Assembly: GCA_963576565.1 (NCBI GenBank)
Contig: CAUYVT010000053.1
Coordinates: 371,857 to 435,856 of the forward strand
Reading direction: 5' to 3'
DNA length: 64,000 nt
Source of the DNA: Aspidapion aeneum
Lineage: Eukaryota > Arthropoda > Insecta > Coleoptera > Brentidae
Under the pieces are notes generated by a model, which ran no database searches, was not told where the DNA came from, and saw nothing but the letters and a program-made list of their open reading frames with translations. Made by a program: the position numbers and the translations under genes. Positions 23,362 to 33,089 of this stretch are shown here, one piece after another (positions within the stretch are counted from its first letter, which is position 1; every line of letters starts with the position of its first letter).

Positions 23362-23810
23362 TTGGGTGAGCTATGGTGATCCTAATTTTTTCGAGAAAAA
23401 AAAATTGCTCTGATTTTAAAAATTTTTATACATCTTTGCGGTTCAGATGATTTTGAAACTTTTTTGTCGCGCCGTGTGTCTGTCTCAAAAACCGCTTGCC
23501 TGATTTGAATGAAATTTGGTACCTAAGCTGGGTTTTCGATCGAGATGGTCAAAATGAACAAAATCCACCGAACGCAAGTCAAATAAAAGGGTGGGAGTGA
23601 TATTGTGTGATATCAAACAAAAGGTAATTAAGTCTGGAGTTAAACAACCTACAATTTAGTTTTTAAAAAAAAATGGTGAAGGTAGATTTCAAAAATTAGA
23701 GTTTAAGTCAAAACATGGCTTGTGTGGTATCAAACGAAAGGTAATATATTTCAGTTTTTAGTTATATTAGGTCCCACGCATACTATAACTATAGTACCTA
23801 GTGTGAGCTT
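23362..23810 (+). repeat. Hairpin-capped repeat, copy 1
   Basis: It begins GTGAGCTATGGTGATCCTAA and TTTTTTCGAGAAAAAAAA and ends ACTATAGTACCTAGTGTGAG. In between it has the core CCTGATTTGAATGAAATTTGG and tandem segments with GTGTGGTATCAAACGAAAGG. It matches the fuller copy at 44661-45406. The left cap palindrome is mostly lost here. Confidence 0.75.
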
Positions 23811-24440
23811 AGGTGCACATAGATTGTCAGAGTATTTTTCTTTGTGGGATTTTAGCTAGGGTATGCATGATGGTTTACCCATAGTAACATAGCACAATGG
23901 ATAAAGTTAATGCCTTGTTTTAAAGCTCCATTTTACCATAATCAACTGGCAGAAAAAAAAAACAAAAATACCTAAATTAACCCTAAAATTCCATTGTTTG
24001 TTATGTTGCTGTGTAAATCGGCCCTCAAAACTGTATTGGTTACAGGTTTCACATCGCTCCATGCAATAATGACAGTTGGCTTTGGAATAACCCTTGGCAG
24101 TGTGAGTTGTTTTTAGAGTATCAAGCATTTTTTCAAGCAGAATCCTCTTGCAGCGGCACTCCTTTTAGGAAAACACTCTTTCAGATGCAAATGAATCCTT
24201 TATAGAATTTCATTTTGACTGTTTAGTTTCTACTTAGGAGAATGTAGAGAATGGATTTTTATTTGGACAAATTGTTATAGGAATATAAATAATATTATAC
24301 CTAGATATTACTTTGTGCTTTCAAATTAAAATAAAAGACATTTAAACTACGTATATTTGTTTTCTTTATTAAATAGTAAATAATGTAACCATATAAAGAG
24401 GTTTGATATAATGTAATTGGTAGACGCTTTTTACTCATTG
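23811..24440. other. Intergenic DNA, no feature recognised
   Basis: AT-rich; no family resemblance and no structured repeat seen. Confidence 0.5.
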
Positions 24441-24447
24441 GGCGTCG

Positions 24448-24537
24448 ACCGGTGAGATACCACCATGCCAGAAGTGAGTAGCGCTAAGTGGTATCACCAC
24501 GTTCCGCTACTGCGCTGGCAGTCCGGTTCCAACCGGT
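24448..24537 (+). other. Structured GC-rich leader with interleaved inverted repeats and a B-box-like motif
   Basis: GAGATACCAC (24454-24463) can pair with GTGGTATCAC (24488-24497), and TGCCAGAAGTGAGTAGCG (24466-24483) with CGCTACTGCGCTGGCA (24505-24520). The order A-B-A'-B' is pseudoknot-like rather than a simple hairpin. GGTTCCAACC (24525-24534) matches the tRNA B-box consensus, and GTAGCGCTAAGTGG (24478-24491) loosely resembles an A-box, so this could be the head of a tRNA-derived SINE or the outermost part of the foldback element that follows. Confidence 0.35.
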
Positions 24538-24540
24538 CTA

Positions 24541-24665
24541 GGACAACTGGGTGCCGCCAACTGGGCGCCGCCAACTCGGTGCCGCCAACTGGACGCCGGG
24601 CCAACTGGGCGCTGGGCCAACTCGGCGCCGCCAACTGGGCGCCGGCCAACTCGGCGCCGGACTAA
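24541..24665. repeat. GCCAACTSGGCGCC terminal repeats, left end
   Basis: About eight imperfect 14-17-base units (GCCGCCAACTGGGCGCC and variants). They are GC-rich in contrast to the AT-rich surroundings and are the inverse of 37650-37769. Confidence 0.85.
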
Positions 24666-24716
24666 AAATTTTTTTTTTGATAAAATGTGTAGATGAAAAA
24701 TAAAATATATTATATA

Positions 24717-25073
24717 TGTTATATGAAAATAACCTGCCTACACTTAGAAGAAACCAGAACCTTCTATAAAACCCGAGAACCTTCCAGATAAGAAGACCAT
24801 TCTGCTGACTTGCGTCTCTCATGGAATAAACAACACGTGCATTCCTGCCGAATTGCACTTTAGTTAAGAAGTTTAAATCTAGAATATTAAGGAATTATTC
24901 CATTGCTTAATCAGCACCTTTTCTTTATATAAACTCAAATCATTGTAATGTTAAGTCATTCTCTTTAGAATCGTTCTTAAGTACACGTTCAATTATAACG
25001 TTTAAGTCCTATATTGTATTTAATCAAAATAAAGTTTTTTAAAAAAGTTAAAAGTAAACTTTAAAGTATAACA
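24717..25073 (+). repeat. 5' LTR
   Basis: Starts TGTTATATG and ends TTAAAGTATAACA. It includes TTTATATAAAC (about 24925) as a possible TATA element and AATAAAG near 25029 as a polyadenylation signal. Compared with the 3' LTR it lacks one copy of an internal duplication and has a short extra segment near 24900-24917. Confidence 0.9.
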
Positions 25074-25671
25074 GTCGTACGGATAGTTTAACACACGCGA
25101 AAACACGACTATTCTAATTCGCGAGTGGTGAAGCTCCAGCTCTTTAAGCTATCAAGAATTTACAGCAACCAAGAAGTTACACAAGCAACAAAGAAGTTAC
25201 ATAGCAACTAAGAAGTTACATAGCAACTAAGAAGTTACATAAGCAACCAAGAAGCTAGACAGCAACCAACCAAGCGTCCTCGCAACCAACGGATACGGAA
25301 GGAACACCCAGTGAAGCCCCTGGTAGCCGAACACGTGGAGACAAATGGTCCTGCTAAAGCTTTTGTGAGTAAGACAATTGAATCATCACGTTTTATATTT
25401 TTTTTTCAAATAAGTTGATATTTTGAAAAATCTGTTCGATTTTCTAACCCTGACTTTTACAATTTTGAATTTTTAAGAAAATTTTTGAATTGAAAAGAAG
25501 TCAAAAATAAAAATCTCGTAATAACCAACCACAGCAGACGTACCAGCAAACCAACCTATAGTTGAGGTTGAACCTTATCGTTTATCGGAAATTTTCTAAA
25601 TAATCCCTGAATACGATGGAGATCAAATATTTTTAGGAACTTTTATCAATGCTTGCGATTGTGCTTATAAC
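25074..25671 (+). other. Errantivirus leader with short tandem repeats
   Basis: Between the 5' LTR and gag lies a leader with about six ~20-base repeats (AAGAAGTTACATAGCAACT type) at 25150-25270. I could not identify a primer-binding site with confidence just after the LTR (GTCGTACGGATAG). From about 25600 the gag frame is already protein-like upstream of the ATG, after a TAA at about 25599. Confidence 0.6.
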
Positions 25672-26946
25672 ATGGCCGTCGAAGATCAACGCGATTTATT
25701 GGTCATACACATTAAAAATAAATTAAAAGGAAAAGCGGCACAATTAAACTCTCGAAATCCTCTTTCTTGGATTCAAATTAAACAATTATTAACAACATAT
25801 TATGGAGATACGCGAGACCTTTCTTCATTAATTCAAGATCTACAAAGACTCAAACAACAAACAAACGAATCACCTTTAATGTTTTTCAATAGATTACAAG
25901 TCATGAATTCAAAAATGCACGCTTGTATTCAAAAATCAATTTTAAATATGCTTCAAAAAGATGCACAAATCCAAATTATAGATTCTATGGCATTAAATAC
26001 GCTTTTAACAGGATTAGAATCGCGCATAGGGCATATTGTCCGTGCTAGCAATCCTAAAGATTTACTTGAAGCACAAGTAAGAATAAGACGCGAACTACAA
26101 CTTTCATATTTTGAAACACAAAAAACTCCAAACCGACCCAATGTTTCAAATAATCCCATACAAAATAGACAAAATAATTTTCAATCCCGAAGAACAGCTT
26201 CTCAACCACAAAAATGTTTTAAATGTAATCGTTTAGGTCATCACGCAAGTGAATGTCGTACTTTTGTACAGAGACCCCCGGTCTACACAAATCAAAATCA
26301 ACAATTTAACCAAAATTTTCAAAGACCCAATTTTGCCCAAAATCAAAATCAACAATCTAACCAAAATTTTCAAAGACCCAATTTTGCCCAAAATCAACCA
26401 AGCACCTCTAGAAATTTTGTACCACAAAACCAACAAAATAATTTTAGACCATCAGTAATTCAAAGAAATCCAAATTATAATTCCCCACAACATAGAGCAC
26501 ATGTAGTAAACTATTCTGATGAATATTTTAATAATTTTGACAACTACGATCCTTATGATCCAAATTTTGAAAATTTTAACAATTTTGACAATTACGATCC
26601 ATATGATTCAAATTTTGAAAATTTTCAGTATGAAAATCAGTTTCATTACGAAAATAAAATCTATCAACCATCTTACGAATATCCTTATTCACAAGAATTT
26701 TCGAATAATTTTGATGAACAATATTTAAATGACACAAATCAATATAATTTTAATCAACCCGGAGTATATCAAAATTTTGAAAACCCAAATCAAATTTTGC
26801 CACCAAAAACCCAAAATTTTCAAATTACTTCCAATCAAAACCATCCACCCGAATCGATTCAAGAAACAGATATCCAATTAGAACAAACTACTACGAAAAT
26901 CCAACACATGTCAATCGATCAAATCTCAGAACAAACATTCGTGTAA
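25672..26946 (+). CDS. Gag (capsid and nucleocapsid) of the errantivirus-like element
   Basis: 424 codons from ATG. The N-terminal half (to about residue 165) is the capsid-like helical region. A CCHC zinc knuckle, CFKCNRLGHHASEC, lies at about residues 182-195 and marks the RNA-binding nucleocapsid part. The C-terminal half is very rich in Asn, Gln, Phe and Tyr and contains two tandem duplications: QNFQRPNFAQNQ twice, and FDNYDPYD-NFENF twice. Protein-like sequence continues upstream of this ATG to a TAA near 25599, so the original start was further upstream and this copy is N-terminally broken. It lies in a different frame from protease. Confidence 0.85.
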   Translation: MAVEDQRDLLVIHIKNKLKGKAAQLNSRNPLSWIQIKQLLTTYYGDTRDLSSLIQDLQRLKQQTNESPLMFFNRLQVMNSKMHACIQKSILNMLQKDAQIQIIDSMALNTLLTGLESRIGHIVRASNPKDLLEAQVRIRRELQLSYFETQKTPNRPNVSNNPIQNRQNNFQSRRTASQPQKCFKCNRLGHHASECRTFVQRPPVYTNQNQQFNQNFQRPNFAQNQNQQSNQNFQRPNFAQNQPSTSRNFVPQNQQNNFRPSVIQRNPNYNSPQHRAHVVNYSDEYFNNFDNYDPYDPNFENFNNFDNYDPYDSNFENFQYENQFHYENKIYQPSYEYPYSQEFSNNFDEQYLNDTNQYNFNQPGVYQNFENPNQILPPKTQNFQITSNQNHPPESIQETDIQLEQTTTKIQHMSIDQISEQTFV

Positions 26947-26949
26947 ATA

Positions 26950-27636
26950 CCATCTACATAATTTAAACTCAAAAAAATCTTTTTTATATTAATGACGCAA
27001 CAAATAAATTTAAACTTTTAATTGACACCGGCGCAGGAATTTTAGTATTTAAAGAAAAAACAATCGAAAATTATAATAATCGATTTGCAGAAAATGTAAT
27101 AGTACAAGGAATAACCGATGAAAAAATTCCAATCACCCAATCAGTTTTAATCCCTTTCGCTAAAGACAATCCACTAAAAGTCTATATTTGACATAGATAG
27201 ACATAGAATTTGACGGAATATTAGGACTCGATTTTCTTGAACATTACAAGTGCGTAATTGACTTAAATTCGAAACAGCTATGCACCAATTTTAAAACAAT
27301 ACCTTTAATTCAAGTAACAGAAAAAACTTTTGATCAAATAAATCAGACTATACCACCAATACCTAAACCAAGATTAATTCAAAATCAAAAAACACCACCA
27401 ATACCAAAACCAATATATATCAAAATAATTTTCAAAATCAAATATCTCTAGAACCGCGAACCGAACAAGTTTTCAAATTAAGATGTAATTTAAAAAACAC
27501 AGATGCAATTTTAATTAGTCAAGAAGTAGAAAAAGTAAGATTACCAAACGCCCTAGTCCACATTAACGAAAACGGTGAATTTTATACATCAGTAATAAAT
27601 CCCAATGCTATTCCTAAAACAATAAATTTTAACAAC
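26950..27636 (+). pseudogene. Retroviral-type aspartic protease and linker, broken
   Basis: The active-site motif LIDTGAG is encoded at 27018-27038. The frame is stopped by TGA at 27189-27191, next to a short local duplication (gacatagatagacatag). The second conserved block GILGLDFLE follows in another frame (about 27215-27243). Low-complexity sequence continues to the RT region with no single open frame. It would have processed the Gag-Pol polyprotein. Confidence 0.75.
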
Positions 27637-28572
27637 TTGTCTTTCGAACCCATACCAAATGTTCACGATATTTTGAATTTCAATACCAATGAAGACCAAT
27701 TCATTGATAGAATCGACCTTATTAAAAATCAATTAAGACTAGAACATCTAAATTACGAAGAGAAAGAATTAATTTCAAATCTTTGTTTTGAATTTTCTGA
27801 TATTTTCTATATCGAAGGAGATCAATTAACTTTCACTAATGAAATCAAACATACAATTGAAACCAACAATGCTCATCCAATTTTTACTAAATCATATCGG
27901 TACCCTCAAATACACAAAGAGGAAGTAAAAACACAAATTAATAAAATGCTCGATCAAAAAATAATCCGACCATCAATTTCCCCGTGGTCATCACCTGTTT
28001 GGGTAGTCCCAAAAAAACTTGACGCCTCTAACAAACAAAAATGGAGAGTAGTAATCGATTATAGAAAACTGAATGAAGTAACAGTTGACGATAAATATCT
28101 ACTTCCAAATATTTCAGATTTATTAGACCAGTTAGGTAAATGTCAATATTTTACACTTGATTTAGCATCCGGTTTTCACCCAATTGAAATTGATCAAAAA
28201 GATATTCAAAAAACAGCCTTTTCTGTCGAAAATGGACACTACGAATTTGTTCGTATGCCATTTGGTTTAAAAAATGCACCCTCCACATTTCAACGTGTGA
28301 TGGATAACATTTTATTAGGCATTCTAAATGAACGTTGTTTAGTTTATATGGACGACATTATTGTTTATTTACCTACTATTCATGAACACATTTCACGTCT
28401 TTCCGAAGTTTTCCAAAGATTACGAAAATCAAATTTAAAAATTCAACCTGACAAATGCGAGTTTTTACGAAAAGAAGTAGCATACCTCGGACATTTAATT
28501 ACCGAAAATGGCGTAAAACCAAACCCTGATAAAGTAAAATGTATTCAAAACTTAAAACTTAAACAGAATTAA
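27637..28572 (+). CDS. Reverse transcriptase segment of pol
   Basis: An open frame of 311 codons holds the RT core: SPWSSPVWVVPKK, WRVVIDYRKLNEVT, FTLDLASGFHPIEI, the fingers-palm block MPFGLKNAPSTFQRVMD, and the catalytic box YMDDI. The frame ends just after the C-terminal block AYLGHLITENG by a frameshift around 28553-28572. Beyond it the pol sequence resumes in another frame as RNase H. It is part of a Gag-Pol product rather than a free protein, and the listed start is only where the open frame becomes convincing. Confidence 0.9.
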   Translation: MSFEPIPNVHDILNFNTNEDQFIDRIDLIKNQLRLEHLNYEEKELISNLCFEFSDIFYIEGDQLTFTNEIKHTIETNNAHPIFTKSYRYPQIHKEEVKTQINKMLDQKIIRPSISPWSSPVWVVPKKLDASNKQKWRVVIDYRKLNEVTVDDKYLLPNISDLLDQLGKCQYFTLDLASGFHPIEIDQKDIQKTAFSVENGHYEFVRMPFGLKNAPSTFQRVMDNILLGILNERCLVYMDDIIVYLPTIHEHISRLSEVFQRLRKSNLKIQPDKCEFLRKEVAYLGHLITENGVKPNPDKVKCIQNLKLKQN

Positions 28573-30698
28573 AAAATCCTCGTGACGTAAAATCATTTCT
28601 CGGACTTGCCGGATATTATCGAAGATTCATACCGAACTTCGCGAAAATCTCAAAACCCTTAACAAAACTTCTTCAAAAAGATACTAAATTTATTTTTTCT
28701 AAAGAATGTAAAGAAGCTTTCGAAACACTCAAAAATGCATTAATTTCTGATCCAATATTAATCTATCCAAATTTTGAAGAACCGTTCATTTTAACTACAG
28801 ACGCGAGCGCATTTGCGATAGGAGCCGTACTTTCACAAGGTCCAATTGGTAAAGACCTTCCGATAGCTTTTGCATCGAGAACCCTTTGTAGTGCAGAAAC
28901 TAAATACTCTACTATTGAAAGAGAACTATTAGCAATAGTATGGTCCGTAAAACACTTTCGACCTTACCTTTTTGGTAGAAAATTCACTATAGTCACCGAT
29001 CACAGACCTCTAACTTGGCTACTTTCAATTAAAGACCCCGGTAGCAGATTAGCACGTTGGCGATTAAAATTAGAAGAATATAGTTTTAAAATCATTCATA
29101 AACCCGGTAAAATCAATAAAAATGCAGACGCTTTATCGCGGATAAAAATCAATCATTTCAAAGACTGTATAGACTTTAAATCAAACATCAAAATTTTTGC
29201 AAATAACGAAAATGACGATCAAGAACCAATTTTTAACGAAGAAGATGATCAAAAAATTACAGATGAATTGAACAGATTTGTTGAACTTTACAAGACGCGA
29301 TCCCTAATTGATTATTCTAAAATCGAAACCTCGAATGATCAATTATTAGATAAATCAAATAAACTAATAGTAACCTTTTTCCGACAAAATAAAATGGAAG
29401 ATTTAAATTTCAAAATCATTGACGATATTTTCGAAGAAGAATTCCACCTTGAAGAATTAAAAATTAATATTGTTTCTAGCAAAACAGTTAAAGATCGTAA
29501 ATATTTTATTATAGCCCTACCATTCGATAATGACGATTGTTCACAACACTTATTTTATTGCCTTTTTAAAGACCAAAATGAATTTGAAGTTAACAAAACA
29601 TACTGCATCGAAAACAATCTAGATTTACCAACTTTAAAGATGCTATCTTACATCTTTTCTGATAAAGACATAAAATTAAAAATTTGCCAAAATATAATAA
29701 CAACCCCCGACGAAGATGAAATCCCAATAATTTTAGAAAATTATCACTTAGGAAAAAGCAACCTACACCGTGGAATAAATGAAACAGTTAGACGCATTAG
29801 AGAAAAATATAATTGGCGTGGTTTAACAAAAAACGTAGAAGATTTCATAAAAAAATGTGAAACTTGCCAAAAAGTAAAAATTGTTCGTAAAAATCTAAGC
29901 AGACCCTTTGTTGTAACAGAAACACCACGTACCCCTTTTGAACGAATCAATATCGATATTTTCGAATACCCCACTAGAAATTACGCGTTAACAGTACGGG
30001 ATGAATTAACAAAATTTACACAAGCTTACGCAATGAGTGATAAAAAAGCAAGTGTACCCTTACGAATACATTGCGATTATGGCATAGAATGTGATAACAC
30101 CCTTTTAAAAGATTTATGTACCCTATACGATGTTAAGTTAACATTTTCTAGCGTAGCGCATCCCCAGTCAAACGGTTCACTAGAACGATTTCACGCAACC
30201 CTTTGCGAAATGATTAGAATCAATAAACAAGAAAACCCTGAACATCATTGTTTTAGCGTTCTTCCATACGCAGTAATTTGCTATAATAATACAAAAAACA
30301 AAACACACGGATTTACCCCTTACGAACTCGTTTTCGGACATACATCAAGTAGACCCCCGGAAAAACTTTATAATCAAGAACAATTGATATCTAAATATGT
30401 ACGCGATTTAAATAATAGAATGGACTATTTTTACAAACTAGCTAAAAATAGAACTGATCAATCGAAACAAAAATCGAAAGAACGATTTGACGAACACGTA
30501 CGAAAGAATCTCCCTGAATTTAATGTAGGAGACAAAGTTTGGCTTAAAGAATCACAAATCAAATCCAAATCAGAAAACTTATTTAATGGTCCTTTTGAAA
30601 TTTTAGAAATACATCGTAATTCTGCAGCACTTAAAAACCCACAAACAAATCAATTAACCAAAGTTAATTTTGATAGGTTAAAACCGTGCTTTGAATAA
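28563..30698 (+). CDS. RNase H and integrase segment of pol
   Basis: One continuous open frame of about 711 codons without any ATG until past the RNase H part. RNase H motifs are TTDASAFAIGAVLSQG, YSTIERELLAIVWSVKHFRP and TDHRPLTWL, followed by ADALSR. The integrase has an HHCC finger (HLGKSNLH to CETCQ), then D (NIDIF), D (IHCDYG) and E (GSLERFH). The second D and the E have the usual 35-residue spacing. The first and second D are only about 40 residues apart, against about 60 in the other Gypsy integrase of this window, indicating a deletion of roughly 20 codons near 30045-30060. A GPF module (FNGPFEILEIH) ends the protein. The frame overlaps the start of env by 8 bases. Confidence 0.9.
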   Translation, partial: TELKNPRDVKSFLGLAGYYRRFIPNFAKISKPLTKLLQKDTKFIFSKECKEAFETLKNALISDPILIYPNFEEPFILTTDASAFAIGAVLSQGPIGKDLPIAFASRTLCSAETKYSTIERELLAIVWSVKHFRPYLFGRKFTIVTDHRPLTWLLSIKDPGSRLARWRLKLEEYSFKIIHKPGKINKNADALSRIKINHFKDCIDFKSNIKIFANNENDDQEPIFNEEDDQKITDELNRFVELYKTRSLIDYSKIETSNDQLLDKSNKLIVTFFRQNKMEDLNFKIIDDIFEEEFHLEELKINIVSSKTVKDRKYFIIALPFDNDDCSQHLFYCLFKDQNEFEVNKTYCIENNLDLPTLKMLSYIFSDKDIKLKICQNIITTPDEDEIPIILENYHLGKSNLHRGINETVRRIREKYNWRGLTKNVEDFIKKCETCQKVKIVRKNLSRPFVVTETPRTPFERINIDIFEYPTRNYALTVRDELTKFTQAYAMSDKKASVPLRIHCDYGIECDNTLLKDLCTLYDVKLTFSSVAHPQSNGSLERFHATLCEMIRINKQENPEHHCFSVLPYAVICYNNTKNKTHGFTPYELVFGHTSSRPPEKLYNQEQLISKYVRDLNNRMDYFYKLAKNRTDQSKQKSKERFDEHVRKNLPEFNVGDKVWLKESQIKSKSENLFNGPFEILEIHRNSAALKNPQTNQLTKVNFDRLKPCFE

Positions 30699-32581
30699 AA
30701 TAAAAATCTTTTATTTTAGATTAATGGGAATAATCTCAATCGTTTCCAGTCAATATTCAATATTACCAATAAATAATACACTAGGACTATTTTATCATGA
30801 AGAATCCCTTATCAGAATTTCTAATAATGAATGGACAATTGTTGTTTACAAAGATCTTTTACCCTTTAAGAAAGCAATTGAACATAACGACAAAATTTTA
30901 GATACCTTTATGGATCACTTTTCAATCAATAATAATCAAATTGCAAATTTCAAATCGCAAATTAAAACGCATGTTAGCCTTTTAAAACAAATTTCTAATT
31001 ACGTTAATATTAAATACGAAGAACTTATCTCGGATACAAAAGAAAAATCATATAGGCAAAAACGTGGAATATTTAATGGCATCGGAACTATTTGGAAATC
31101 TATTACAGGAAATTTAGATGCATCAGACGGAGAATACTTTAATGATTGTATTAATAAAGTATCGACTGATGAGAAAAATATTGAAAGATTATTGCAAAAA
31201 CAAATTTCAGTAACAACCTCTGGTATTAAAAGTTTTAATACGACTTTACAAAAATTACAAATTGATGAAGAAACGTTTAATCATGATATTAAATTAATTC
31301 AATATTTAGTTACTTCGATTTCTGATAACGCTGCCTATGCAGAAGCACAAATAAAAGCATTAGATTTATGCGAATCGCTTATGGAAAGTTACACCTTTAT
31401 TAAAGATTCATTAAATGACGCGTTAAACGCAGTAACTTTTGCACGTTTAAAAATATTGCATGGTTCAATAATAAAACCATCGGATTTGGTAGATTCATTG
31501 AAAAAGATTTCTCATTCAATACAAAAAAATAATTTGCCTTTACCAATATCAATCTCAACGGTAGCCCAATACATTAATTTAATTGAACTTAGGTCTTTTC
31601 AAACTGAATCAAAAATAGTATTTATTCTTAAAATACCTCTGATAGACCCTTCGACTTATACTTTATACAGACTTTACCCAATACCAATATTAGATAATCG
31701 AACAGGTCTTCACCATACTATATCAACAATTAATAAATTTATTGCGCGTGACGATGATTCAATGTTTTTCGTCACCTTCCACGTCACCAACCACTGCAAG
31801 AAGAACGAAGCTCTGTTCCAAAGTACTTCCGTACCCCATCGACAGTGATGCTATTTGTGAAGCTCAACTATTGAAGCAACAAACTCAGCTGCCAAAAACA
31901 TGTCAAACAACTATTTTCTATGCACAAGGTTACAATGTTCAACCACTAGAAGAAAATCAATGGCTAGTTACTACATCAGAACCAGTACCTACCAATATTA
32001 AATGCAAGAATCAAGAAATCATTACGAAATTAATTGAAACCAATAGTATATTTCGTTTCAAATCAACATGCAATGCTTTTATTTGAAGTACGAGAATTCA
32101 TTCTGAAACCGCTCTTCAAGAAAGTACCTTCGAAGAAATAAATTCACCAATAATCAATATTCCATATACTTGTTGTAAAGATATGCCTAAAATTCCCAAA
32201 ATTCAAGGCCTAAAACCACTAAAGTTAAGCAAAATAAACGTCGAAGATCTGAATATTGCACAACATAATCTTAAAAAATATTCAGAAGAATTAGATAAAA
32301 TGATCAATCAACCATTCATTCAAAAACACATTGATTGGTTTACTATCATTACAATAACATTGATAGTACTACTAGTAATTCTTTACATTATTAACAAATG
32401 TCGAAGACGCCGAAGAACAAGAAATGGTAATGACTCTCCACCATTTCCAAAACCTAATCTACAAAGAATTAGGAATTTATCGAATATCTTACCAAGAAGA
32501 AAGCCAAGCATACACATCGAAGATCAAATTGAAGAAGAAATCGAACCCAATGCAAAATTAATGATCAATCAATCATCTTAA
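30691..32581 (+). pseudogene. Envelope (fusion-protein-like env), broken
   Basis: The first frame (30691-31848) starts with a short hydrophobic segment (about residues 10-20). It carries a furin-type site RQKR followed by a Gly-rich hydrophobic stretch beginning GIFNGIGTIW, the layout of the cleavage site and fusion peptide of baculovirus-F-type envelopes in errantiviruses, then long heptad-like helices. The frame is lost by a frameshift between about 31750 and 31848. The continuation in another frame is stopped by TGA at 32084-32086. The downstream part (32183-32581) contains a transmembrane helix (FTIITITLIVLLVILYII) and a basic cytoplasmic tail. In an intact element it would mediate membrane fusion; this copy cannot encode a complete product. 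Confidence 0.85.
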
Positions 32582-32611
32582 TAAAAGTTGCCGTATAACG
32601 CCAACTTTTTC

Positions 32612-32625
32612 AAAAAGAGGGGAGC
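32612..32625 (+). promoter_or_regulatory. Polypurine tract
   Basis: AAAAAGAGGGGAGC lies immediately before the 3' LTR (TGTTATATG), the position and composition expected of the plus-strand primer site. Confidence 0.85.
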
Positions 32626-33062
32626 TGTTATATGAAAATATCCTGCCTACACTTAGAAGAAACTAGAACCTTCTATGAAACCCGAGAACCTTCCAGATAA
32701 GAAGCTTATTCTGCTGACATGCGTTTCCCATGAAATAAACAACACGTGTATTCAAGCCGAATCAGCACTTTATTTCTTAGAACCTTTCAAGATAAGAAGA
32801 CCATTCTGCTGACTTGCGTCCCTCATGGAATAAACAACACGTGCATTCCTGTCGAATTGCACTTTAGTTCTAAGAAGTTTAAATCTAGAATATTAAGGAA
32901 TTATTCCTTTTCTTTATATAAACTCAAATCATTGTAATGTTAAGTCATTCTCTTTAGAATCGTTCTTAAGTACACGTTCAATTATAACGTTTAAGTCCTA
33001 TATTGTATTTAATCAAAATAAAGTTTTTAAAAAAAGTTAAAAGTAAACTTTAAAGTAAAACA
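32626..33062 (+). repeat. 3' LTR with internal duplication
   Basis: It has the same start and end as the 5' LTR but is 80 bases longer. The block CAGATAAGAAG to AACAACACGTG occurs twice (about 32690-32750 and 32791-32845), the first copy being more diverged. TTTATATAAAC and AATAAAG are conserved. Confidence 0.9.
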
Positions 33063-33089
33063 TATATATAAAAATATCTTTAAAAAATC

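Larger units (their letters stand above)
24717..33062 (+). mobile_element. Errantivirus-like LTR retrotransposon (Ty3/Gypsy with env)
   Basis: The element has direct LTRs of 357 bp (24717-25073) and 437 bp (32626-33062), each starting TGTTATATGAAAAT and ending with an ACA, flanked by TATA on both sides. The flanking DNA on the two sides joins to match the opposite arm of the foldback element, so the insertion point is certain. The internal order is leader, gag, protease, reverse transcriptase, RNase H, integrase, env, and a polypurine tract. The env gene resembles the fusion-type envelope of insect errantiviruses. Every gene carries at least one frameshift, stop or deletion, so it appears to be a defective copy. 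Confidence 0.93.

Noticed and set aside
24478..24537. A functional tRNA gene
   Set aside because: There is a B-box match and a weak A-box, but no cloverleaf with an anticodon stem or acceptor stem could be drawn. At most a tRNA-like SINE head.
24465..24858. Short frames over the GGCGCC terminal repeats
   Set aside because: They are driven by the GC-rich repeat and run into the LTR. No protein features.
25953..26436. Antisense frames over the gag gene
   Set aside because: They are shadows of a biased, Asn/Gln-rich coding region with no independent support.
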